From the NCBI GenBank assembly GCA_030446765.1, contig JAUJMR010000014.1, positions 37,974-101,973 of the forward strand: a stretch of DNA of 64,000 nucleotides, written 5' to 3'. This document shows positions 19,682 through 28,688 of this stretch, piece after piece. Numbering within the stretch: the stretch's first letter is position 1; each line of letters starts with the position of its first letter. A model generated the notes under the pieces. The model saw only the letters and a list, made by a program, of their open reading frames with translations. It was not told where the DNA came from and did no database searches. The stretch comes from Chloroflexia bacterium (lineage in GTDB: Bacteria; Chloroflexota; Chloroflexia; Thermobaculales; Thermobaculaceae). A program made the position numbers and the translations under genes.

Positions 19682-20305
19682 CTACGCCGAATTCCGGAGT
19701 GCTCTCTCACGAACCCCGCCGGTTACCGGGACGCCACTGCGACCGAGCAAGCGCGCGGTTGGTGCAAGGGGAAGGCCCACGACATTGCTATACAGACCGC
19801 GTATCCGGTGTACTGGCTGCAACCTGTCATCCTGGATAGCGTATGCCCCGGCCTTGTCCATCGGCTGTCCGCTCGCCACCGAATCGGCTATCTCCCGCGC
19901 GGTATAGGCGCGCATCTCCACCTCGGTGGTACACGTCACGATCCGCAGGATACCCGGCCCGCCCAAGGCAACCGCTGTGTGCACGAGGTGCCGCCGTCCG
20001 GAGAGTGCGCGCAGCATCCACACCGCTTGCTCCTCGGATGCCGGTTTACCGAGAGCTGTGCCGTCCAGGTCCACAACCGTGTCCGCCGTCAAGACCAGCA
20101 CGCCTGTGCGCTCCACCCGCGCCGCGTCCATTTTCAACAGCGCAAGGCGTCGTGCCGTGGCCCAGGGATTCTCACCCGGCAATGGCATCTCCGGCACGTC
20201 CACGGGACACACGCGGAACGATACCGCGAGTTCCTTCAGCAAAGCCGCACGTCGCGGCGACGCCGAGCACAGGAGTAGTTCGAGCTGCGGCGTAGTTCTC
20301 ATCAC
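19682..20305 (-). CDS. maf: Maf-family nucleotide pyrophosphatase
   Basis: Maf proteins hydrolyse non-canonical or modified nucleoside triphosphates (dTTP/UTP or m7GTP types) to monophosphates. Visible motifs are the N-terminal LLCSASPRRAALLKEL, LTADTVVDLDG, GKPASEEQAVWMLRALSGRRH and the C-terminal AGAYAIQ with GLYSNVVGLPL. At 207 residues it has the usual length. The start is GTG 20305 or ATG 20302. It is the first gene of a minus-strand pair with ftcD; the pairing is probably by position, not pathway. Confidence 0.85.
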   Translation of the reverse strand: MMRTTPQLELLLCSASPRRAALLKELAVSFRVCPVDVPEMPLPGENPWATARRLALLKMDAARVERTGVLVLTADTVVDLDGTALGKPASEEQAVWMLRALSGRRHLVHTAVALGGPGILRIVTCTTEVEMRAYTAREIADSVASGQPMDKAGAYAIQDDRLQPVHRIRGLYSNVVGLPLAPTARLLGRSGVPVTGGVRERALRNSA

Positions 20306-20491
20306 CTACTGATTCGGTTCGTATCTGCACGACAACGGTATTCCGCGCGCGTGAAAGCTTTGCGTACTGGACCGGTGCCGCCCCTCGCCACCAGTCCCAG
20401 CGTCCCTAGTGGTCTGCTGTACCGGCGGGATTATCGTCATCAGGAGCACAGTATACATCAGGGCATTGAGGACTCCTTCGACATCTGGTCC

Positions 20492-20520
20492 TTGACGTCC
20501 TCGTAGCTAATTGTTATGCT
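20492..20520 (+). promoter_or_regulatory. Sigma70-like promoter of the xre-nfeD-flotillin operon
   Basis: TTGACG (20492-20497) and TATGCT (20515-20520) are 17 bases apart, close to the consensus. The start at 20551 follows AAGGAG at 20538-20543. Confidence 0.6.
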
Positions 20521-20535
20521 GAGCTTAGCGATTAG
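20507..20535. promoter_or_regulatory. Palindrome over the -10 region, likely XRE operator
   Basis: CTAAT (20507-20511) and ATTAG (20531-20535) are inverted around TGCTgagcttAGC, giving an imperfect 29-base dyad that covers the -10 hexamer. Its position just before an XRE gene suggests autorepression; this is inference. Confidence 0.4.
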
Positions 20536-20550
20536 TTAAGGAGTGGGGCT

Positions 20551-21015
20551 TTGACGCTGGCGGAAAAGCTGCGAGCCCTACGTGAGGAAGAGGGGCGGGC
20601 GCGTGGTCTCGGTCGAGCCCTGTCCAAGGCGGATGTGTCTCGACTGATGCATGCGGAGTTGGGCAACGGCCTGAGCGCCGCCTATATCTCCCAACTCGAA
20701 AGCGGCACCCGCGTCCACCTGTCGGCGACGACGCGTGAGCTCCTCGCCGCCTTCTACAAGGTCCACCCTGGCCACCTCGTCAGCGACACCGTTCCCCAAA
20801 TGCCAGACGCCGATAGCTCGTATCATCTGTCGGCGTGGCTACGCGTCCACGCGCAGCAGTTCCAACGCGATCACCTCGTCGCAAAAGTTCTTACCGAGCT
20901 TTCCGCTCGTGCCGAACCGCGACGCTACTTCGAGATCCTTGATCGGCTGCTGGCCCTGTCCAGCGACCAGCTCAATCGCGTGACCGAGCGCGACTTCTGC
21001 ATCGAACCCGAATAA
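20551..21015 (+). CDS. XRE-family HTH regulator
   Basis: The 154-residue protein has an N-terminal helix-turn-helix of the Cro/CI type (LAEKLRALREE, LSAAYISQLESGTRVHLS, TRELLAAFYKVHPGHLV). The KVHPGHLV tail after helix 5 is typical of actinobacterial and chloroflexal XRE regulators. The C-terminal helical half (residues 90-150) is probably for dimerisation. The start is TTG 20551 with AAGGAG seven bases upstream. It is the first gene of an operon with two NfeD-like proteins and a flotillin, with 16 bases to the next start, so it probably controls membrane-domain proteins and itself. Confidence 0.75.
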   Translation: MTLAEKLRALREEEGRARGLGRALSKADVSRLMHAELGNGLSAAYISQLESGTRVHLSATTRELLAAFYKVHPGHLVSDTVPQMPDADSSYHLSAWLRVHAQQFQRDHLVAKVLTELSARAEPRRYFEILDRLLALSSDQLNRVTERDFCIEPE

Positions 21016-21031
21016 TCGTAGGAGCGGGAAT

Positions 21032-21625
21032 GTGGAGACCATTCTTCTGGGCGTGTTCCTCTTCGGGCTGATCTTCACGGTGCTCAGCTTCCTGTTGGGC
21101 TTCGCCGAAGTGGAGCTCCCGACGCCGGACTTTCTCGATGTGGACCTTGGAGCGGGTCAGGCCGCGCTCTCGCCGTGGAATGTGAGTACGATTCTCGCCT
21201 TCCTGACTTGGTTTGGAGGTATTGGCTACCTGCTGGCCGTACAGACCTCGTTCGCGGGCGTGGTCGTCCTTGCCCTCTCAGTCCTCGGCGGACTGTGCGG
21301 GGCGGCGGTCGTGTTCCTGGCCATCGTCCGCCTGCTACTCCCCGGTCAGACCGCACCCATGCGGGCCGAAGACTATCGGCTAGAGGGCACACTCGCTCGC
21401 GTCACTATACCGATGGGCGGCGCCCGGACGGGCGAAGTGGTTTACAGCAAGCGCGGCACGACACGCAGCGAGGGCGCGCGAAGCGCCGATGGCAGCCCGC
21501 TCCCGCGGGATACCGAGGTGGTTGTATTGCGCTACGAGAAGGGCATCGCATACGTGGAACCCCTCGACAAGCTTCTCTCCGAGCGTCCCGCGCGGTCTGC
21601 TGGTGCACTTCCGGATGCTGATTGA
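21032..21625 (+). CDS. NfeD-like membrane protein, copy 1
   Basis: The 197-residue protein has an N-terminal transmembrane helix (residues 2-24), a short extracytoplasmic stretch and two or three further helices (TILAFLTWFGGIGYLLAV and GVVVLALSVLGGLCGAAVVFL). A soluble C-terminal beta-barrel of the NfeD/OB type follows (residues 115-185, RLEGTLARVTIP, GEVVYSKRGTTRSEGARSAD, VVVLRYEKGIAYVEPL). NfeD proteins partner with SPFH proteins; the flotillin lies two genes downstream. The start is GTG 21032 with GGAGCGGG upstream. It is paralogous to the next gene. Confidence 0.75.
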   Translation: METILLGVFLFGLIFTVLSFLLGFAEVELPTPDFLDVDLGAGQAALSPWNVSTILAFLTWFGGIGYLLAVQTSFAGVVVLALSVLGGLCGAAVVFLAIVRLLLPGQTAPMRAEDYRLEGTLARVTIPMGGARTGEVVYSKRGTTRSEGARSADGSPLPRDTEVVVLRYEKGIAYVEPLDKLLSERPARSAGALPDAD

Positions 21626-21701
21626 TTGTGCGTGACTTCTGGCGCGCTGAGGCGTTTTGTCTGTAGTAACCGCCCGCTGTGACGGAGAAGATGGAAGGTT
21701 G

Positions 21702-22301
21702 ATGGAAGCGTTTTTCCTGGTACTGTTCCTGACGGGTGCCTCGCTCGCGGTGCTATCGGTGTTGTCTGGCATCGGTCACCTCGGCCTGCACCTGCCCCAT
21801 TTCCACACCGCACACCTACCTCATCTCCATATCGGAAGCGCCCATACCAGCGACGTGGCACCAGTGAACGCGACGACGATCACCGCGTTCCTCGCGTGGT
21901 TCGGTGGGATCGGCTACGTCCTGACCTCCACTACGCATCTGCCGACGCTGCTAATCCTGCCGCTCGCGGCTCTGGCGGGGGCTTTTGGGGCGTCTCTCGT
22001 CGCCCTGTTCCTCCTGCAGGTCCTGCTCCGCGGGCAGACTCCCGAGCTGCGCCCGGAGGACTATCGCATCGAGGGCACACTCGGGCGCCTCACGGTGCCA
22101 ATAAGGCGAGGAGGAACTGGCGAGGTGGTTTACGACAAGTTCGGCGTGACACGGAGCAACGGCGCACGGTGCGCAGATGGTAGCCTATTGCACCGAGGCA
22201 CCGAGGTTGTGATCCTCCGGTACGAGCGCGGCATGGCATATGTGGAGCCGCTCGACCGGTTGCTCGCGGCGCGCGCATCGCATGACACCGAACAGCTGTG
22301 A
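21702..22301 (+). CDS. NfeD-like membrane protein, copy 2, His-rich loop
   Basis: The 199-residue protein has the same layout as its neighbour: a helix at 3-22, helices near 55-73 and 78-105, and a C-terminal OB-type domain (YRIEGTLGRLTVPI, GEVVYDKFGVTRSNGARCAD, VVILRYERGMAYVEPL). The loop after helix 1 carries eight histidines in about 24 residues (HLPHFHTAHLPHLH), absent from copy 1, which suggests divalent-metal binding outside the membrane. ATG 21702 follows GGAAGG; an upstream in-frame GTG at 21657 lacks a site. It comes directly before the flotillin gene. Confidence 0.75.
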   Translation: MEAFFLVLFLTGASLAVLSVLSGIGHLGLHLPHFHTAHLPHLHIGSAHTSDVAPVNATTITAFLAWFGGIGYVLTSTTHLPTLLILPLAALAGAFGASLVALFLLQVLLRGQTPELRPEDYRIEGTLGRLTVPIRRGGTGEVVYDKFGVTRSNGARCADGSLLHRGTEVVILRYERGMAYVEPLDRLLAARASHDTEQL

Positions 22302-22392
22302 GCAAGTACGAGCGATGGATGAGCAGGGATCCCACCCACACCGACTGCACGTCCGCGGTTTGACGCACACAACGTAGTACAAGGAGACAGAA

Positions 22393-23859
22393 GTGGAAAC
22401 CATCATCGTCGTCGTCGCGGCGCTCGTCGTCGTTACCCTGCTTTGTATCTCCGCGCTCGCTCGTATGTTCCGTAAAGTGGGGCCGAACCATGCGCTCGTC
22501 GTTTACGGTTTCGGCGGCACCCAGATCGTGACCGGCGGCGGCCGGTTCATCATCCCGATGGTGCAGAGCCATCGCGAGCTGTCCCTGGAACTGATGAGCT
22601 TCGACGTCGCCCCCACCCAGGACCTCTACTCCGCACAGGGCGTGGCCGTAACCGTCGAGGCCGTCGCGCAGATCAAGATCAAGAGCGACCCCATGAGCAT
22701 TCGCACGGCGGCCGAGCAACTCCTGACAAAGGCACCCGCGGAACGCGAGGGGTTGATCCGTCTCGTGATGGAGGGGCACCTCCGCGGCATCGTCGGCCAG
22801 CTCACTATCGAGGCGATCGTGAAGGATCCGGAGATGGTTGCCGACCGGATGCGCGGCAACGTCTCCGAGGACCTCGCCAAGATGGGACTTGAGGTGGTCA
22901 GCTTCACAATCCGGGAGGTCCGCGACAACAACCACTATATCGAGAACATGGGCAAGCCCGACATAGCGCGAGTGCAGAAGCAGGCAAACATCGCCGCGGC
23001 GGAGGCCAGCAGCGCCACGGCGATCCGTCAGGCCGAGACGACGCGCGAGGCCGCTGTCGCACAGGCGCTCGCGGACCAGGAGCGCGTGATCGCGCAGGCA
23101 GCCTCCGCGACGCGCCAGGCCGAGGCCCAGCGGGACCTCGACCTCAAGAAGGCGGAGTTCGACGCGACGGTCCAAAAGCAGCGGGCCGCCGCGGATAAGG
23201 CCTATGACATCCAGGCAAACATCATGCAGCAGCAGGTCATCGCGGAGCAGGTAAACGTCCAGCGAATCGAGCGCGAAGGACAGATCAAGGTGCAGGAGGC
23301 CGAGATCGCTCGTCGCCAGCGTGAGCTCGACGCCACGGTCCTCAAGCCCGCGGAGGCCGAGCAGCGGCGGGTGGCACTGATCGCGGAGGCGCAGAAGCAG
23401 CGCAGTATGCTGGAGGCGGCCGGTCGGGCGGAGGCGGTGCGGGTCGAGGGGCAGGCAGAGGCGGATGTCATCCGGGTGCGCGGGCAGTCGGAGGCCGAGA
23501 TCATCGCCGCGAAGGGCACGAGCGAGGCCAACGCGATGCAACAGAAGGCCGATGCCTATAAGCAGTACAACGAGGCCGCGATCCTTGATAGCCTGATCAC
23601 CGGACTCCCGGAGCTCGTCAAGGGAATGGCCGCGCCGCTCTCCAGCGTGGACAAGATTACCATCGTCTCCACGGGCGATGGCCACAACGGCGCCGGGATG
23701 AACCAGATCACCACCGACATCGCCCGGATGGTGGCGACCGCCCCTACTCTCGTGGAGTCGCTCACTGGGATCAAAATTACCGACCTTCTCGCCCGAGTGC
23801 CTGCGTTGCGCGAAGAGGTCAGCGCGATCCAGAAGGAAAACGGCATCAAGCCCCGGTAG
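22393..23859 (+). CDS. Flotillin-family SPFH protein
   Basis: The 488-residue protein has an N-terminal membrane anchor (IIVVVAALVVVTLLCISALA) and a PHB/SPFH domain (VGPNHALVVYGFGGTQIVTGGGRFIIP, AQGVAVTVEAVAQIKI, LRGIVGQLTIEAIVKDPE). A long Ala/Glu-rich coiled coil follows (residues about 200-390, with repeated EAE/EAR), then a C-terminal flotillin tail with KITIVSTGDG and GITDLL-type features. Flotillins scaffold membrane microdomains. GTG 22393 has AAGGAGA at 22381-22387. The order XRE, NfeD, NfeD, flotillin is that of an SPFH-NfeD unit with its own regulator. Confidence 0.9.
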   Translation: METIIVVVAALVVVTLLCISALARMFRKVGPNHALVVYGFGGTQIVTGGGRFIIPMVQSHRELSLELMSFDVAPTQDLYSAQGVAVTVEAVAQIKIKSDPMSIRTAAEQLLTKAPAEREGLIRLVMEGHLRGIVGQLTIEAIVKDPEMVADRMRGNVSEDLAKMGLEVVSFTIREVRDNNHYIENMGKPDIARVQKQANIAAAEASSATAIRQAETTREAAVAQALADQERVIAQAASATRQAEAQRDLDLKKAEFDATVQKQRAAADKAYDIQANIMQQQVIAEQVNVQRIEREGQIKVQEAEIARRQRELDATVLKPAEAEQRRVALIAEAQKQRSMLEAAGRAEAVRVEGQAEADVIRVRGQSEAEIIAAKGTSEANAMQQKADAYKQYNEAAILDSLITGLPELVKGMAAPLSSVDKITIVSTGDGHNGAGMNQITTDIARMVATAPTLVESLTGIKITDLLARVPALREEVSAIQKENGIKPR

Positions 23860-23959
23860 GTAGCGATTACTCGAAGGGCAGAAACACTTCCTGCCGTTCG
23901 GTGGTAGTGCAGGCTGGCGGCGCGTGGCAACGGGCCCGCGCCGCTGCTATATTCGGTGC

Positions 23960-25650
23960 GTGCCTCACTCCCTCGGTCGAACCAGTCCCATACGCATCTC
24001 CTTCCTCCCACACGCGCGTGAGGCCGCGATCCAAGCCGGGCAGACGGCGCTGGAGGCGGCCCATGAGGCAGACACGGTACTCGTCGCGCCGTGCGAAGGG
24101 GCGGGGCACTGCGGCAAATGTGTCGTACGCTTCCTCATCCACGCACCCGAACCATCCCCGTGGGATGTCCTTCATCTCGATCCCGATGCGGTAGCTGAGG
24201 GTTACCGGCTAGCCTGCACGGCCCGGCCCGCGGATGACTGCATCATCTCCGTGCCCAGGCAGCCGTCCCCGATAGAGATCGGTGAGCACTCGTATCCGTA
24301 CCGACTGTCACCACCGGCGCAGACTGCCCAAATCACGGCGAGCGACGCGGACGTGACGGAGGAATTGCGATCCGTACTGCCCGTCGTCGCGCTCCGCGAG
24401 ACGCCACGCCGGCTGACCCTCTGCTCGATCGGCCGCGAGTTGCGCACCGTTGAGCTGGGCTGGGATCGCACAGACCACCTCGGGGTGGCGGTAAGCGTGC
24501 ACGGGGATACCGTCGAAGGTACGCTCCACGACCTCCGCGATGGCCGCACGCTGGCCAGCGCCACTGCTGGACTTATCGGCGATTCTGGGTCCCTCGGATC
24601 TACTGCCACGGGCATAAGCTCGGCCACTCGACGGCTGGTTCGCACATTGTGCGACGATGCCCGCGTCGCGCCTGCGGCGGTTGCGGACATCGTCGTTCTG
24701 GGGATGCCTTCGGGCACCGCAGAGCCCGACGAACGGCTGCGCTGCGCCGGGCTGGGAGAGAGTCAATCGGTCGATACGGCCGCCGCCGCCGCTGTCGCAT
24801 GTGCCCCAGCCAGCGATGCGCCACTGCTCCTGCTCGGGCTGGAGCCATATCCATGGGCTCAGTGCTCCTCTGGCGGCTCGGCACGAATCGCGATAGCACC
24901 GGATGCCCGTCTGCCGCAAGGAGCTTCCTTCGTGCGACTCAGCCGTTGACCCAAGCCATAGGTCCTGGGCACACCAGCCCACGGGCGGTCCCGATGTCGG
25001 CGAGGCGACACGGGCCGGATCTTGGAATAGCAGTAGACATGGTGGTGGAACTGCGGCGCGCCGGGCTGTTGGATCGTCGCGGTGCGCGCACAGCGCGTGT
25101 GGACGGGAGCGAGCCGCAAGACACCGACTCGGGTCTCTATGCAGATACCTACGGAGGTAGCCGGGAAGGGCTGCGCCAGGAGCACGTTCGCGCAGTTCAG
25201 CGGCTGAGGGCGACGCTGCGCATGCTGCGGAGCGCCGTCATCGAAGGAATGGGCGTGCACGAGCGCGACCTGCAAAAGGTCGTGCTGGTCGGCCCGGAGG
25301 CGGCATCTCTCGGCTATTCCAGCTTGGCCGCGCTCGATATTGTGCGGGAGGTTTCCGCCCCCTTGTGCGCGGGTTCCCTGATGCCACTCACGTGGGCGCG
25401 CGATTGGCGCTCCTTTCGACGAGCGCGGGAGCGGAGATCGCCGCACTGGCACAGCATTCAGAGCTTATCACGTTGTCCTCAAGCGCACCCGCCTGGGCCG
25501 AGGGTCTGTACCTGGATCTCGCGGGCGATGGCCGCGCGCTTGACGGCCCACTGCAACCGTTGCTAGACTTTCCGAGCCTGAGACGGAGCGCGCGAGAACG
25601 GCCCCCGCCATTCGCTGATCGCTCCGCCCTTGGGTGCGCTGGACCAACAC
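23960..25650 (+). pseudogene. Fe-S/ASKHA (DUF4445, RACo-like) protein, frameshifted
   Basis: The N terminus is a plant-type [2Fe-2S] domain with CEGAGHCGKC and the later LAC cysteine. An actin-like ASKHA domain follows (LGVAVSVHGDTVEGTLHDL). After a frame change near 24945 comes GIAVDMVVELRRAGLLDRRG, which matches the GSGxIDxIAxLLxxGxID stretch of DUF4445 proteins. After another near 25370 comes LALLSTSAGAEIAALAQHSELITLS. Such proteins reductively reactivate corrinoid methyltransferases using ATP. No corrinoid protein or methyltransferase is in the window, so the partner is unknown. GTG 23960 is a guess at the start and the true 3' end before the tRNA is unclear. Confidence 0.6.
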
Positions 25651-25733
25651 GCCGATGTGGTGAAATGGCAGACACGCACGGCTTAGGACCGTGTGCCCGA
25701 AAGGGCGTGGGAGTTCGACTCTCCCCATCGGCA
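25651..25733 (+). tRNA. tRNA-Leu (anticodon UAG)
   Basis: The acceptor stem GCCGATG pairs with CATCGGC. The anticodon stem CACGG/CCGTG encloses CTTAGGA with anticodon TAG (reads CUA). There is a long class II variable arm (GCCCGAAAGGGC) and a T arm GGGAG-TTCGACT-CTCCC. The discriminator is A; the genome does not encode an exact CCA. Confidence 0.93.
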
Positions 25734-25889
25734 CCCATCAGCGCCCCACCGCGCCGCAGCGATCCACATTGATCCCTTCGAGTGCCCGCGATTGGCCCCA
25801 CCCCCGATGGAAACGGGCAAGATGCACTTCTCACTGCCGGACGACCCGGGTGTTGAAATAGCTTTGGGGATATGTTGCCGCCGAGGCCG

Positions 25890-26228
25890 CTAACCGGCCC
25901 TCGCCGCTAGGTCCATTTCCAGGGATGTGACCTCGACGGCGGCCCAGAACGCGTCCTCGGGGTCCCGGTGCTCATCCCCCGCACCGCTCAGGGTGATACC
26001 GCCCGCTCGCTTCGTGCCGTCAATCTCCGCCTCGCCGACACTCCACCAGTACACCGGGGACTGCGTAGGGCCCTCATGCCAGCGTTTGCTCACGGTGATA
26101 TTGAAGCGTCGCCCCCTGCTCGGCACACGGACCGTGACCGCCGCGAGTGGCGACTCGCCGCGTAGTAGGCGAACAGACTCCAGCGCCGACTCGGCGAGTA
26201 CCTGCGCTATCCGATCCGTACAGTCCAT
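25890..26228 (-). CDS. Conserved-looking hypothetical protein
   Basis: The 112-residue protein looks like a compact alpha/beta domain, with residues such as VTVRVPSRGRRFNITVSKRW and SPVYWWSVGEAEIDG and no signal or membrane segment. I do not recognise the family. Its start is 33 bases after the stop of the MBL-Rieske gene, in the same direction, so it is probably the second gene of that operon. Coding quality is good (no rare-codon stretch, ATG start). Confidence 0.55.
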   Translation of the reverse strand: MDCTDRIAQVLAESALESVRLLRGESPLAAVTVRVPSRGRRFNITVSKRWHEGPTQSPVYWWSVGEAEIDGTKRAGGITLSGAGDEHRDPEDAFWAAVEVTSLEMDLAARAG

Positions 26229-26261
26229 CGTGTGTCGCCTACCCCACCAATCACCACGCGG

Positions 26262-27824
26262 TTACTTGGCGGCCGGGGAAGCCCCAACCTCCACCCGCTC
26301 CTCGATGCGCTCGGTATAGAGGTGTGCGTCATCCGATGTGAGACACCGGCCACTCTCCAACTCGAACTGCCAGCCGTGCAGCGTGCACGTGAGCACGCCG
26401 TCCTCCACCTCGGCAAAACGTGTGAGGTCCGCCTTCAGATGGGGGCAGCGCTTCTGCACCCGATAGCCGTCACACTCGAAGAGCTGCTGGTCCGGCGCGA
26501 GCTCCGCGTAGTAGCCTTCGGCATACTGCACCCGCTCCGGTGAGAGGCACTTGAAGAAGTTGTACACATACTCGTTGAACGGGCCTTTGCGCTCCGCCTC
26601 GAACCGGCACGACAGGAAGAGATCGTTGATCCAGTCCTCCACGTGCCGCTCGATGCACGACTCCACGATGCCTGGTTGCATGTAGAAGCGGTAATCGCAG
26701 TCTTGTCCATCCCAGGCATACACCGTGCGCTTCTGAAAGTCGAGCACTACCGCCTGCGTCTCGCAGTCAATCAGGATCCGCTGCCCAACGCCCAGGCACG
26801 CCATATCCGCCTGCTGGATCAGCGGCTCGAACCACTCCTTGAGTGACGTGACAATGTCCACCTGCCCCACTGGCCACGTCGCCTTGACGGCGTCGATGAG
26901 CGGTTGCTTGCGCGCCTTATACGCTTCGAGATAGCCGCGCTTGTCGGTGAAAATCGCCTGTACCTCGTCCTCCGTGATGGGGTGCTCGATACGACACGAA
27001 TCGGTCTCAATCTCCGCGATGCTGCCCGGAATCATCAGCCGCGCGTTGTCATGCCCGTTCTCGCGCATGTACTCGATGAACACGGTCTGATCGGGGAAGA
27101 CGTTGGCCGAATGGCCGTCAAAGTCGTTGAACTCGAACAGCCCATCGTCGAGGAAACACGGCGGCCCGGCGGATGGAATCACAACGCTTGCCCCGACGCT
27201 TTCGACGTAGCGAAACGCGCGGGCCATCCCATTCTCGCGCTTCTTGCGTCCCAACGCCTGCTTCGCCCGGTCGGGCAGGCGGTACACCATCGGGTACCAG
27301 ATCGCTCCAGAGAACTGCAGGAAGTGCGCGTCGAAGGGACCAAGCGAAACCAGAGTCTCCAGGTCGATGGGCCGCGCATCGTTCTGATCGTAGATCCGCG
27401 TCTGACCGTCATCGACGACGAGGCTGGAATCCCCGAGCGGCCCGTCCGTGGGAGCAACCATCGCCATGATGGTAAACGTAAGTCCGTTCGTCTCGATGGG
27501 CTCCGCGTTCTTTGTCCGAATGAACCGCGTGAACCCCAGGCCGCGCAGCTCGCGCTCCATCGTATCCAGTGGAAAGTCTGGGAGGAGCACTGTCGCATCC
27601 TTGGACACGTGCTCACGCAGGAACTGCGGATCGTAGTGATCGTGGTGCAGGTGCGATAGATACAGGTAGTCAGGATTGCTTATTCGCCCGAGATCCACGC
27701 TCTCATTACTGGGGAAAGGAAACCACGAGGCGAAGTAGGCCGGGTTGAACCAGGGGTCGCAAAGGACACTCCCGTGGCGGGTCTCAATGAACAGACCTGC
27801 GTGACCAATGAACGTAACCTCCAA
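26262..27824 (-). CDS. Metallo-beta-lactamase fold protein with C-terminal Rieske domain
   Basis: The 520-residue protein begins with a UlaG-like metallo-beta-lactamase domain (VTFIGHAGLFIET, LCDPWFNP) with metal motif LSHLHHDHYD (H58, H60, D62, H63). It ends with a Rieske [2Fe-2S] domain with CPH and CTLHGWQFE ligands (C-X-H and C-X2-H) in the last 70 residues. The middle carries the NEYVYNFFKCLSPERV region. The same two domains occur in CMP-Neu5Ac hydroxylase, there with Rieske first, so an oxygenase or hydrolase on a nucleotide-activated sugar is possible but unproven. The start is TTG 27824, since AGGAGG lies eight bases upstream; longer starts lack this. Confidence 0.8.
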   Translation of the reverse strand: MEVTFIGHAGLFIETRHGSVLCDPWFNPAYFASWFPFPSNESVDLGRISNPDYLYLSHLHHDHYDPQFLREHVSKDATVLLPDFPLDTMERELRGLGFTRFIRTKNAEPIETNGLTFTIMAMVAPTDGPLGDSSLVVDDGQTRIYDQNDARPIDLETLVSLGPFDAHFLQFSGAIWYPMVYRLPDRAKQALGRKKRENGMARAFRYVESVGASVVIPSAGPPCFLDDGLFEFNDFDGHSANVFPDQTVFIEYMRENGHDNARLMIPGSIAEIETDSCRIEHPITEDEVQAIFTDKRGYLEAYKARKQPLIDAVKATWPVGQVDIVTSLKEWFEPLIQQADMACLGVGQRILIDCETQAVVLDFQKRTVYAWDGQDCDYRFYMQPGIVESCIERHVEDWINDLFLSCRFEAERKGPFNEYVYNFFKCLSPERVQYAEGYYAELAPDQQLFECDGYRVQKRCPHLKADLTRFAEVEDGVLTCTLHGWQFELESGRCLTSDDAHLYTERIEERVEVGASPAAK

Positions 27825-28076
27825 CCAGACGCCCTCCTGCGTACCCCGACTTGTTCCCCGTGTATCGCAGCGCACCGGCGCGTCCGCGCATCGCAGCCGC
27901 CGGACCACCGTCCCTCTAGTCTAGCATCCCTGTCACGGGTAGCAACCGGTTTCGGTACGATCGGCCCGCACGTATCGGGGTCTGCGTGGCACACCGGGTT
28001 TGGAGGCACGGGAATGGAACATCGCGACCGGTGCCGGTCACGGAACAGGAGACCCTGCATGGTCCAGCTGAGCGAT

Positions 28077-28688
28077 TTACTCTGTAAGCTCGAATAGTTG
28101 GCGCAGGTATGGCAGGGCCGCGTGCGTCGCGAGTGCGCGATGACTGATCCCGTTCTTCTCCGCTGCTGAGAGCTCAGCAACGGTCCGCCCCAGGGACGGC
28201 ACATACAGTATCGGATCGTACCCGAAGCCGGCGGTACCCCTGGCCGCCTCCGCCAGATATCCTTCGAGCGCCCCCCGGAAGGTTTGCGCCGTGCCGTCGG
28301 AACCGACGATCGCGACCACGCAGATGAACCTGGCCGTTCTCTCGGGAGCCGGTACTTCGCGCACGCGATCAAGGAGGAGGCGCACCCGGTCCGTATCCGT
28401 CGCGTCAGGTCCGGCCCACCGGTTGGAGCGGACGCCAGGCTCGCCGCCGAGGGCATCCACCTCCAGTCCGGAGTCGTCCGCGAGCGACGGCAGCCTGGTC
28501 GCCTCGGCGCAGTGTCGAGCCTTCAAGAGCGCGTTTTCCTCGAAGGTCTCCCCGGTCTCCTCCGGCAGATCTCCCACCCGTAGGTCACCCATCGAGCGCA
28601 GCGTCACCGGCAGCGACGCAAGCAACGACTGATACTCGTCCAGCTTATGTGCGTTACCGGTCGCCACGCAGAGTTGTGGGCTGCTCAT
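28077..28688 (-). CDS. rdgB: Non-canonical purine NTP pyrophosphatase (HAM1/RdgB)
   Basis: RdgB removes ITP, dITP and XTP from the nucleotide pool. The 203-residue protein shows CVATGNAHKLDEY at the N terminus, EETGETFEENALLKA, LADDSGLEVDALGG with the catalytic Asp, GFGYDPILYVPSLGRT and the C-terminal ISHRALA. All family motifs are intact. Its start overlaps the stop of the lipid kinase gene by four bases (28685-28688), so the two are translationally coupled. Confidence 0.92.
   Translation of the reverse strand: MSSPQLCVATGNAHKLDEYQSLLASLPVTLRSMGDLRVGDLPEETGETFEENALLKARHCAEATRLPSLADDSGLEVDALGGEPGVRSNRWAGPDATDTDRVRLLLDRVREVPAPERTARFICVVAIVGSDGTAQTFRGALEGYLAEAARGTAGFGYDPILYVPSLGRTVAELSAAEKNGISHRALATHAALPYLRQLFELTE

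Noticed and set aside
22090..23685. 531-residue minus-strand frame opposite the flotillin gene
   Set aside because: It is a mirror of the Glu/Ala-rich coiled coil; the plus strand has clear SPFH motifs, a ribosome site and operon context.
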